Shown: positions 51,154 through 58,472 of the stretch, piece after piece
How the letters are laid out: the number at the start of each line of letters is the position of its first letter
Position numbering within the stretch: position 1 is the first letter of the stretch
From: Syntrophus sp963665935
Lineage (GTDB): Bacteria > Desulfobacterota > Syntrophia > Syntrophales > Syntrophaceae
Direction: 5' to 3'
Assembly: GCA_963665935.1 (NCBI GenBank)
Contig: OY762510.1
Coordinates: 2,170,001-2,234,000, forward strand
DNA length: 64,000 nt
Made by a program: the position numbers and the translations under genes
Notes under the pieces: generated by a model
Database searches by the model: none
Told to the model about the DNA's origin: nothing
What the model saw: the letters and a program-made list of their open reading frames with translations, nothing else

Positions 51154-52624
51154 TTCGTTGTGCCCAGCTGAACGGTCATGTTAGTTCACGCGCTCTTGGC
51201 TTCAGTTCTTAATCGACCTCTGGAATGTAATGACGTATGTTATTATTTGTTCTTGACTATCATATTGCTTGCGGAACCAGATTGTAACCCAACGATTTAG
51301 CTTGCTTTCGCAAGTGAGATATTTTCTGTGATTTGTTTCTCTGGGCCAGATAATCCTCTCCGAGATCCCGAAACTCAGCGCCATTCTTGATGACATGATA
51401 AATTCCGAGCAAGATCCTGTGGGCAATAGCCACAATCGCTTTCTTGGCTCCACGGCGGGCTTTGAGTCGGTAGTATTTATCTTTGAAGTAGGACTTTTTC
51501 TTCTTGATGGCCGCCCACGCCACCTCGATTAAGATGGTTTTCAGATGATGCTTTCTCACAGGACTTTTGCCGCTCTTTCTCTTCCCGGCGCTTTCATTAT
51601 TGCCGGGGCATAATCCAGCCCAAGATACAAGGGCCTCTCCTGTGGAGAACTCTTTCAGATCGGGACCCAGCTCAGCCAAAATCTCACGAGAAGAAACATC
51701 GGCGATGCCCGCAGCCTTCTTCATCCGATTCAACAACGCATTTTGATCCGTCATCAGATGTCGGATCTGTTCATCAAACAGGGATATCTCCGCCTCAAGC
51801 AGGTCAATTGTATTCAGAAGCCGCTTCAAGAGAAACCGATGATGATCCGAAAAAAATCCCTGTATGGATCGATATAACTCTTCTTCCTTGCCTTTAAGTT
51901 TGCCTCGGACGCAACACTTGATATCCGCCAATGTCAATGACGCTCGATCAGAAACAAGTAAATTCATCAGATTTCGCCCCGTTACCCCAAATAGATCCGA
52001 TACCACCGAATCGATCTTGATATTGGCCGACTCAAAAAGCTTGTGTGTCCGTTTCCGGTAATCTCCTACCGTATGGACGTACTTCTTCCGCAATCTCGTC
52101 AGATCCCGCCACTCCCTCACCTCCTTGGGGGGGATGAAGCTGCTTCGCAGAAGACCATGACGCAATAAACCAGCAAGCCACTTGCTGTCACCGATATCCG
52201 TCTTTCGACCGGGAACGTTCTTGATGTCACGAGCATTAACCAAGACAACCTGAAGCGCATCCTCCAAAACATTATGCACCGGCCGCCAATATATTCCCGT
52301 ACTCTCCATGGCCACAACGGGGCATTCATGATCAAGCAGCCATGACCGCAGTCGCATCAAATCGTCTGTGAAAGTCCCAAATACCTTGATGTCATATTGA
52401 TCGGTTCCATCTTTGTCCACATAAATAACGCAGGCCGATATGCTCTCCTTATGGACATCCAAGCCGCAACAAATGGGGTGCACTGTTCCAATAATTTTGC
52501 TATCTTCACGCTGAGTCATGGTCTTCCTCCTGATTAAAAGTTTCTGGCGAAATTCTTTGGTCAGTGGATTACCGTGACTCACTCCTGTATCGCAACAGCA
52601 ATATTTTCATCCTTCGTTGTGCCC
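51154..52624 (-). mobile_element. IS110-family insertion sequence
   Basis: The transposase gene is bracketed by a perfect 12-base direct repeat, TTCGTTGTGCCC, at 51154-51165 and 52613-52624. That gives a unit of about 1.46 kb, the usual size for IS110-type elements, which lack long terminal inverted repeats. Ends are inferred from the repeat; one copy may be target and the other element core. The non-coding ends (about 95 bases each) are where a bridge RNA would be expected. Confidence 0.6.
51260..52519 (-). CDS. IS110-family transposase (bridge-RNA-guided type)
   Basis: 419 residues from ATG 52519 (AGGAGGAA four bases upstream; longer frame from 52582 unlikely). The N-terminal RuvC-like DEDD domain shows CCGLDVHKESISACVIYVDK (first Asp), VVAMESTGIYWRPV (Glu) and DIGDSKWLAGLLRHGLLRSS (last Asp pair). 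The C-terminal Tnp domain shows GIADVSSREILAELGPDLKE and SWAGLCPGNNESAGKRKSGK, where the Ser of SAGK is the recombination nucleophile. All catalytic residues are present, so it may be active. Confidence 0.93.
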   Translation of the reverse strand: MTQREDSKIIGTVHPICCGLDVHKESISACVIYVDKDGTDQYDIKVFGTFTDDLMRLRSWLLDHECPVVAMESTGIYWRPVHNVLEDALQVVLVNARDIKNVPGRKTDIGDSKWLAGLLRHGLLRSSFIPPKEVREWRDLTRLRKKYVHTVGDYRKRTHKLFESANIKIDSVVSDLFGVTGRNLMNLLVSDRASLTLADIKCCVRGKLKGKEEELYRSIQGFFSDHHRFLLKRLLNTIDLLEAEISLFDEQIRHLMTDQNALLNRMKKAAGIADVSSREILAELGPDLKEFSTGEALVSWAGLCPGNNESAGKRKSGKSPVRKHHLKTILIEVAWAAIKKKKSYFKDKYYRLKARRGAKKAIVAIAHRILLGIYHVIKNGAEFRDLGEDYLAQRNKSQKISHLRKQAKSLGYNLVPQAI

Positions 52625-52660
52625 GTGCCGGGCATGGTGGTTAGTCAGAGGAGATAAAGG

Positions 52661-53218
52661 ATGAAAGGACGAGCCAGCTGGATTGTGCTTGGAGGAATGG
52701 TGTTGCTGTGCCTTGGATTCTATGGTCATGCCTTATCCGCGCCGAAAGGAGGAATAAAGATGAAAATATTCAGTTCCGCTTTCAAAGAAGCTCAGAAAAT
52801 TCCGTCGAAATACACCTGCGATGGACAGGATGTTTCCCCGCCACTGGAGTGGGAATCTGTTCCGGACAGAACGGAAAGTTTTTCCCTGATCTGTGATGAC
52901 CCGGACGCGCCCGGGGAGACATGGGTTCACTGGGTAATTTATGACATTCCGCCAGACATGAAGAAGCTTGAGGAGAATGTCCGACCGGAGCGGGAACTCG
53001 AAAGTGGCATCCGGCAGGGAAAGAATGACTGGTCGAGAATCGGTTATGGTGGGCCCTGCCCGCCTGGCGGGACCCACCGGTATTTTTTCAAACTGTATGC
53101 GCTGGATGCGAAATTGAATCTGAAACCGGGAGCGACCAAGGATCAATTGCTGCAGGCAATGAAGGGGCATGTCCTTGCTGAGACGCAGCTGATGGGGAAA
53201 TATTCGCGGCAGAGATAA
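52661..53218 (+). CDS. YbhB/YbcL (PEBP-like) family exported protein
   Basis: 185 residues with a signal peptide (IVLGGMVLLCLGFYGHALSA). The fold is phosphatidylethanolamine-binding-protein-like: FKEAQKIPSKYTCDGQDVSP, DDPDAPGETWVHWVIYDIP and GYGGPCPPGGTHRYFFKLYA, then LDAKLNL. The Asp, His and GGPCPP residues of the anion-binding pocket are intact. Its function in bacteria is unsettled. GAGGAG precedes ATG 52661. An IS110 element sits immediately upstream and may have separated it from an earlier promoter. Confidence 0.9.
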   Translation: MKGRASWIVLGGMVLLCLGFYGHALSAPKGGIKMKIFSSAFKEAQKIPSKYTCDGQDVSPPLEWESVPDRTESFSLICDDPDAPGETWVHWVIYDIPPDMKKLEENVRPERELESGIRQGKNDWSRIGYGGPCPPGGTHRYFFKLYALDAKLNLKPGATKDQLLQAMKGHVLAETQLMGKYSRQR

Positions 53219-53283
53219 AAACAAACGGGAAAAAATTTCCCTGATGTGATAGAAATCACGAAGTATAAAACTGTAACAGGCTG

Positions 53284-54006
53284 TTGAGAGAAGTGAATGA
53301 CCTTGTAGCGATAAAAGAAAAAAGAAAGAACCGCTGCTTAGCCTGCGGGGAAACAATCCAGCGCGGCCGGAGGAAATATTGCTCTACGGATTGCCGGCAA
53401 CGGTTGCGCAATAAGCTTGATCTGCGCACAGGTCTGGTTCAGGCGTTAAACGCCCAGTATGCCACCTTTTATTTTTCTGAACTGCTGATCATAATGGACA
53501 TGATTCCCTACAGCTCCCGCGAAATCTACAGTTTTTCCTTTCCCCGCAGCCGGGGTAAGAAGCCGGCCGATGATTTCAGCCGGATGGCCGATCATCTGGG
53601 CGAGATATGGTGGGCGGAACAGCGGCGGACCAATAAGAAATATCTGGCTTCAAAGTTCTTGCTGGAGCGGGCCGTTCGAAACACCTCTTCGGTGTCTTGT
53701 GTCAAACCCTATGAAGTGCGGACGCCGTCCATTCAAAAAAAGTCTCTTCAGCATCTCAACCTGGATTCCGGACAACTCAATCGTGGCGATCCACAGCAGG
53801 TCATTCGCAATGCCTACCGTCGGCAGGTTAAAATTCACCATCCCGATCTTGGTGGAGATGCGGACATGTTTCGAAAGATACAGACCGCCTATGAGTCTCT
53901 GACCCTCTGGGCCAAAAATCCAACCTTCGTCAAACGTCGCGGTTTTCCGGATAAATGGTTCTACGACGGAAACACGAACAAATGGCTGCAGCCCATATCT
54001 TTATAG
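53284..54006 (+). CDS. Zinc-finger and J-domain protein
   Basis: 240 residues from TTG 53284 (GTG 53293 is an alternative). The N-terminus has CLACGETIQRGRRKYCSTDC, a four-Cys zinc knuckle, and the C-terminus has a J domain, VIRNAYRRQVKIHHPDLGGD, with the essential HPD followed by FRKIQTAYESLTLW. J domains stimulate Hsp70 (DnaK) ATPase. The zinc knuckle before it and the basic middle suggest nucleic-acid or ribosome contact. The gene ends 17 bases before the polyamine fusion gene, so they may be co-transcribed. Confidence 0.75.
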   Translation: MREVNDLVAIKEKRKNRCLACGETIQRGRRKYCSTDCRQRLRNKLDLRTGLVQALNAQYATFYFSELLIIMDMIPYSSREIYSFSFPRSRGKKPADDFSRMADHLGEIWWAEQRRTNKKYLASKFLLERAVRNTSSVSCVKPYEVRTPSIQKKSLQHLNLDSGQLNRGDPQQVIRNAYRRQVKIHHPDLGGDADMFRKIQTAYESLTLWAKNPTFVKRRGFPDKWFYDGNTNKWLQPISL

Positions 54007-54023
54007 ATCGAAAAGGGCCGGCT

Positions 54024-55100
54024 ATGAAACCCACGGGAAACCAAATCCTTGCAGAATTCTTTGATTGTTCTGTTAATATATTGAATGATTCCAAAGCCCT
54101 GGAGAAAATCCTCGCGGAAGGGATCGACGCCTGTCATCTCGGGCTGGTTGGCATGACCAGCCACTCTTACGATCCCATCGGGGTAACCTCCATCGCCGTC
54201 ATTCGTGAATCCCATGTGGCGATCCATACCTATCCGGAAGCCCGTCACGCCTCCGTGGATGTCTTTACCTGTTCCCGGGGCAGCCATAAATCCATGGGCC
54301 TGCTGCATTATCTCGAAGAGAAACTGATGCCGGCAACCACGCGGATCGTTGAAGTATCCCGGGGAAATCCGCTTGAAGTGGCCAGGACCAATTGGATTAC
54401 CGATGACAACAGCTCCGCTGGTTTCGATGTCCGGTACCGCATTGATGCGGAGCTTTATTCCGGGAGTTCCAGGTATCAGGATATCAAGGTCATCGAGAAT
54501 CAGGACTTCGGCCGGATGCTCTTTCTCGATAATGATCTGCAGATTGCCGAACGGGATGCCCATCTCTATAACGAGGCCATGGTGAATCCTCTCCGGGAAA
54601 AGCAAAACGCTCTTTCATCGGTGGCGATTCTGGGTGGCGGGGATGGCGGGGTCCTTTATGAAGTCTTGAAACTGAATTCCGGCAGCGTCTCGGTCATTGA
54701 TATCGATGAAGAGGTCATCGAAGTAGCGAAAACCTACCTCCGAAGTATCTGCCATTCCGCCTTTGAAGACAAAAGAACGAATGTCGTCATTGCCGATGTC
54801 TTTGAATTCCTCGATGGAAGCCACTCCTTCGAGGCGATGATCTATGACCTGACCATGCATCCGGAGTCCTTTATCGTCATGGATCGAGAGGCTTACCTGG
54901 ACCAGCTTTTTGCGAAGATGAAGGCGGATCTGAAAAGCCGGGGATGCGTTTCTCTCCAGTGTGCTTCCGAATATGATTACAGTACAATCGAACTGGTGGA
55001 GAATCTTTTAAGGCGGCATTTTTCTTCCGTGAAACTGACCAAGAAGTTCATCCCCTCTTATGGCGGCATGTGGATGTTTGCCTCCTGCATCAAGATCTGA
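54024..55100 (+). CDS. Fused AdoMet decarboxylase (SpeH) - spermidine synthase (SpeE)
   Basis: 358 residues from ATG 54024 (AAGGG seven bases upstream). Residues 1-120 form a bacterial class 1B AdoMet decarboxylase: HLGLVGMTSHSYDPIGVTSI, IRESHVAIHTYPEARHASVD, then VFTC. The Ser in ESH that becomes the pyruvoyl group, the His in IHT and the Cys in VFTC are all there. Residues about 140-358 form spermidine synthase (YQDIKVIENQDFGRMLFLDN, GGGDGGVLYEVLKL, VSVIDIDEEVIEVAKTYL). It makes decarboxylated AdoMet and transfers the aminopropyl group to a diamine. Proteolytic self-cleavage would leave the fusion joined only by the synthase-linked alpha chain. Confidence 0.93.
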   Translation: MKPTGNQILAEFFDCSVNILNDSKALEKILAEGIDACHLGLVGMTSHSYDPIGVTSIAVIRESHVAIHTYPEARHASVDVFTCSRGSHKSMGLLHYLEEKLMPATTRIVEVSRGNPLEVARTNWITDDNSSAGFDVRYRIDAELYSGSSRYQDIKVIENQDFGRMLFLDNDLQIAERDAHLYNEAMVNPLREKQNALSSVAILGGGDGGVLYEVLKLNSGSVSVIDIDEEVIEVAKTYLRSICHSAFEDKRTNVVIADVFEFLDGSHSFEAMIYDLTMHPESFIVMDREAYLDQLFAKMKADLKSRGCVSLQCASEYDYSTIELVENLLRRHFSSVKLTKKFIPSYGGMWMFASCIKI

Positions 55101-55130
55101 AAAGATTTGAAAATCTCCTCCAACGCTTTA

Positions 55131-56975
55131 ATGAAAAAGGAACTGGAAAGCCGCATCTCCTCCGCGCCAAGGACTCCCGGCGTCTATCTCATGAAGGATG
55201 CCTCCGGCAAAGTCCTTTATGTCGGAAAGGCCAAGGACCTCAAAAGCCGGATTCGCGCCTACTTTGGGGGGACCGATTCCCGGGCCATGATTCCTTTCCT
55301 CGTTTCGCGAATTTCGGATCTCGAGTTCATCGTGACGGAAACGGAAAAAGAGGCCCTCATCCTTGAAAACAATCTGATCAAGGAACACCGCCCCCGATAC
55401 AACATCTATTTTCGTGACGACAAGGCCTATTTCAATATCCGGGTGGATCTGAACGAACCCTTCCCCCGTTTTCAACTGGTCCGGCGTCCTCGAAAAGACA
55501 GGGCGAAATACTTCGGGCCCTATCCTTCCAGCGCCTCGGCCCGCGAAACCCTCCTGTTCCTGCAGTCTCTTTTTCCACTGCGGACGTGTCGGGATGCGGA
55601 GCTGAACGGACGCACTCGGCCCTGCCTGGAATATCAGATCAGGCGATGTTTGGCGCCCTGCGTCGGCCGCATCGATTCTGAAGATTATCTCCGGATGGTC
55701 CGGGACGGGATTGTGTTTCTCGAGGGGCGGGAGAAAAAGCTTCTCGGCGAGCTGAAAAAGCGGATGACTCAGGCAGCGGCAGAGATGAATTTTGAAGAGG
55801 CGGCCCGGCTGCGTGACCGGATCGGCGCTATTGAGCGGACCCTGGAAAAACAGCGCATGGTCTCAAGGACGGCAAAGGATCAGGATATTTTCGGTCTGTA
55901 CCGGGAAGGCCCCCTCATCCAGGTTTGCGTTCTCCTGATCCGTTCAGGGAAAATTCTGGGGAGCCAGCCCTTGCCCGTGCTGAAATTTGAAGGGGAAACG
56001 AAAGACATGCTCTCTTCCCTGCTTGTGCAGTATTATGACTCCGCCACGGAGATTCCCCAGGAAATTCTGATTCCGTATTCTCTTGAAGACCAGGAAATCA
56101 TGAGCGAGTATCTTGAGGAAAAGCGAGGGAAAGCCTTGTCGCTCCTCGTTCCCCGGAGGGGGCGGGGCCTGGAGCTTCTTCGGATTGCCCAACAGAATGC
56201 CGAGCATCGTCTGAAGATGGAACGAAAATCCTTCGAAGATCCGGAGGCGTCTCTGCCCCTGCTGATGGAAAAACTCCATCTCCGCCGCTTTCCGGAAAAG
56301 ATCGAGGCTTTTGATATCTCCAACATCGGCGGCCGGCTTGCCGTCGCCTCCATGGTGACCTTCTGCGGAGGCCGACCCTGGAAATCCGGATATCGGCGTT
56401 TTCGCATCCGAACGGTTGAAGGGGCGGATGATTACGCCATGATGTATGAGGCCCTGAAAAGAAGGTATCAGACAGGGGGAAATATGCCCGACCTGATCGT
56501 TGTGGACGGCGGGAAAGGTCAACTGGCTGTCGCCTTATCCCTGTTGAAGGATCTGTCGATTTCGGGACTGGACGTCATCGGTCTGGCCAAGGAAAGGGCG
56601 GACGGCATCGTGTCCGGGGGAGGGGTCAATAAAAGCGAGGACAGGGTATATCTGCCCCATAAGAAAGAGGCGCTTTATCTGAGCCGCTGGCCTTCCGTGC
56701 TTTTCCTTCTTCAGCGTATCCGAGATGAAGCCCATCGCTTTGCCGTTTCCTACCATCGGCGTTTGAAGACGAAGAGCGATTTCCTTTCCCAGTTGGATGA
56801 CATCCCGGGGGTGGGGGAGGTCCGCAAAAAGGTCCTTCTTCAGTATTTCGGGGATATTCAAAAGATAAAAACGGCTTCGATAGAAGAACTGGCTGTGGTG
56901 AAGGGAATCGGAAAAGAGATGGGGAAAAAAATTTTTTCCTTCTTTCACGAAGGGAAAGACGAGGCCCTGGAATGA
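55131..56975 (+). CDS. uvrC: Excinuclease ABC subunit C
   Basis: 614 residues from ATG 55131; TTG 55107 would add eight and sits six bases after the preceding stop. The GIY-YIG nuclease is PGVYLMKDASGKVLYVGKAK, DLKSRIRAYF. Then come the UVR domain (EMNFEEAARLRDRIGAIERT), the RNase H-like nuclease (AFDISNIGGRLAVASMVTFC, DLIVVDGGKGQL) and a C-terminal helix-hairpin-helix pair (LDDIPGVGEVRKKVLLQYFG, VVKGIGKEMGKKI). It makes both incisions in nucleotide excision repair. Full length and intact. Confidence 0.97.
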   Translation: MKKELESRISSAPRTPGVYLMKDASGKVLYVGKAKDLKSRIRAYFGGTDSRAMIPFLVSRISDLEFIVTETEKEALILENNLIKEHRPRYNIYFRDDKAYFNIRVDLNEPFPRFQLVRRPRKDRAKYFGPYPSSASARETLLFLQSLFPLRTCRDAELNGRTRPCLEYQIRRCLAPCVGRIDSEDYLRMVRDGIVFLEGREKKLLGELKKRMTQAAAEMNFEEAARLRDRIGAIERTLEKQRMVSRTAKDQDIFGLYREGPLIQVCVLLIRSGKILGSQPLPVLKFEGETKDMLSSLLVQYYDSATEIPQEILIPYSLEDQEIMSEYLEEKRGKALSLLVPRRGRGLELLRIAQQNAEHRLKMERKSFEDPEASLPLLMEKLHLRRFPEKIEAFDISNIGGRLAVASMVTFCGGRPWKSGYRRFRIRTVEGADDYAMMYEALKRRYQTGGNMPDLIVVDGGKGQLAVALSLLKDLSISGLDVIGLAKERADGIVSGGGVNKSEDRVYLPHKKEALYLSRWPSVLFLLQRIRDEAHRFAVSYHRRLKTKSDFLSQLDDIPGVGEVRKKVLLQYFGDIQKIKTASIEELAVVKGIGKEMGKKIFSFFHEGKDEALE

Positions 56976-57119
56976 TTCCCTGCAGAACGCCTCAGCCTAT
57001 TCTTTTCTCCCCCCATCTCTCGCAGTTCTGGAACAGATGAGGAAATCCCGGAAAGAGGTTACCGTGGACTCAACCGTTTGTTCATGCTATAGAAATTTTC
57101 AAAAAAAGAGGGGAAAAGC

Positions 57120-57974
57120 ATGAAGATACTGGGGCTTGTTGGAAGCGTGCGTCAGTCCGGCAATTCGGAAATTTTGACCAAGGAAGCGCTTCTGGGTGCG
57201 GAAGAAGAGGGCGCCCAGGTCGAAATCCTGCGTCTGACCGATTATCACGTGGAACCCTGTCGGGGATGTGCCGCTTGTCTTCTCCAGGAAAGGGACTGTG
57301 TGATCAAGGATGATGCCAATTTCATTTTTGCCAAAATGGCCGAAAGTGACGGCATCATCGTCGGGGTGCCCTGCTATATCCTGGAGGCGACGGCCATTAT
57401 CAAACAGTTGATTGATCGTGGATTTGCCCCCATGCAGCAGAACACGATGCGGGGAAAGGTCGGAGGCGTGATCGTTCCCTATGCCACCAGGGGCTGGACC
57501 CAGAATGTCTTTCAGCAGACCAATACGTGGCTGCTGGCCCTGGGGATCAAGGTCATCGACCAATTGCTTATTCATGTCCAAGGCCTCAGTGAAGCGCCTC
57601 TTATCCAGGATGCCCTGGAGAAATCCCGGAACCTGGGAAAGCAGGTCGTTCGGGCCATTCAAACGGGAGATGCCTCCTTCCAGGGCGAAGAAGGGATCTG
57701 TCCGATCTGTCACGATCGGAATATCCGGATCCTGAAGGATATGGAAACCGTCGAGTGCCCTGTCTGCGCCGTAAGGGGCAGTCTCAAAATCGAGGACGGC
57801 AGGATCCAGGTCATCTTTCCTCCGGAGGCCATTGCGCGGCACCGCTGGTCGGTGGAAAATCTCCAGCGCCATTTTTCCTATCATCTGAAGCCATCCAAGG
57901 ATTTCTTCATCAAGACAAAGACGCAGCGGAAGGAAATGGCCCAGAAATACAAGGATTATCTAAAAAAGTCCTAG
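57120..57974 (+). CDS. Flavodoxin-like NAD(P)H-dependent reductase with zinc-ribbon tail
   Basis: 284 residues. MKILGLVGSVRQSGNSEILT is the flavin-mononucleotide-binding loop of the NADPH-FMN-reductase/iron-sulfur-flavoprotein family; CRGCAACLLQERDC carries three Cys as in iron-sulfur flavoproteins. GVPCYILEATAIIKQLIDRG follows. The C-terminal 80 residues add CPICHDRN...CPVCAV, a zinc-ribbon-like knuckle not typical for the family, and a basic end. It may shuttle electrons or sense redox state. ATG 57120 has AGAGGGG upstream. It is followed by a small gene 22 bases later. Confidence 0.85.
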   Translation: MKILGLVGSVRQSGNSEILTKEALLGAEEEGAQVEILRLTDYHVEPCRGCAACLLQERDCVIKDDANFIFAKMAESDGIIVGVPCYILEATAIIKQLIDRGFAPMQQNTMRGKVGGVIVPYATRGWTQNVFQQTNTWLLALGIKVIDQLLIHVQGLSEAPLIQDALEKSRNLGKQVVRAIQTGDASFQGEEGICPICHDRNIRILKDMETVECPVCAVRGSLKIEDGRIQVIFPPEAIARHRWSVENLQRHFSYHLKPSKDFFIKTKTQRKEMAQKYKDYLKKS

Positions 57975-57996
57975 AGAGGGATCGAGGAGGCGTTTC

Positions 57997-58344
57997 ATGA
58001 ACTATCTAGTCAAGCTGAGATACTACCCCGGCGACGCCCTTCAGGCGATCCGGGAAGAGGACCTTCAGGCGCTTGCAGCCAAGGAGTCGCTTACGATCGG
58101 TCTGGAGAAAATTGAAGGGGAAATGACCCCCAAGGGTGAAAAAACCCTTGATAAAGATCTTGAAACAATAAGCCAGACCGTGATTTCGCTGGAGACCGAT
58201 TCCGAGGATAGCCTGAAAAATGCCCTGCGGGGTGTGATCCGGAAATATCGTTCGCCCCGCACGGTCTTTTCTCTTTGGGGCAGCAATCAAGAGGGCGAAA
58301 AGGTCGCCTGGCGGATCATCGAGGAACTGGACGGCTGGTGGTGA
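57997..58344 (+). CDS. Hypothetical protein, 115 residues
   Basis: Unrecognised. Begins MNYLVKLRYYPGDALQAIRE; helical and charged, ending in KVAWRIIEELDGWW. GAGGAG lies seven bases before ATG 57997, and the gene follows the flavodoxin-like gene by 22 bases, so it is likely co-transcribed and may serve the same process. Its stop overlaps the start of the MITE-like repeat. Confidence 0.6.
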   Translation: MNYLVKLRYYPGDALQAIREEDLQALAAKESLTIGLEKIEGEMTPKGEKTLDKDLETISQTVISLETDSEDSLKNALRGVIRKYRSPRTVFSLWGSNQEGEKVAWRIIEELDGWW

Positions 58345-58472
58345 TACCAAGTTGCCTTCATTCGGCTGACGGCGTTGGCTTCGTCGTCGGCTCCTCGGCG
58401 TATCATTTATACGACTGCGTCGCCTCCTCCTTGCCGCCTTGTTATCCTTTTGAATGCAACTCGGTATGGAAA
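58342..58472. repeat. MITE-like intergenic repeat with imperfect terminal inverted repeats
   Basis: Left end GATACCAAGTTGCCTTCATT and right end GAATGCAACTCGGTATGG are imperfect inverted copies (ATACCRAGTTGC core). The inner part has further stems, such as GCGTATCATTTATACG around 58397-58412. It exactly fills the gap between two convergent genes and may terminate both. Confidence 0.6.
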
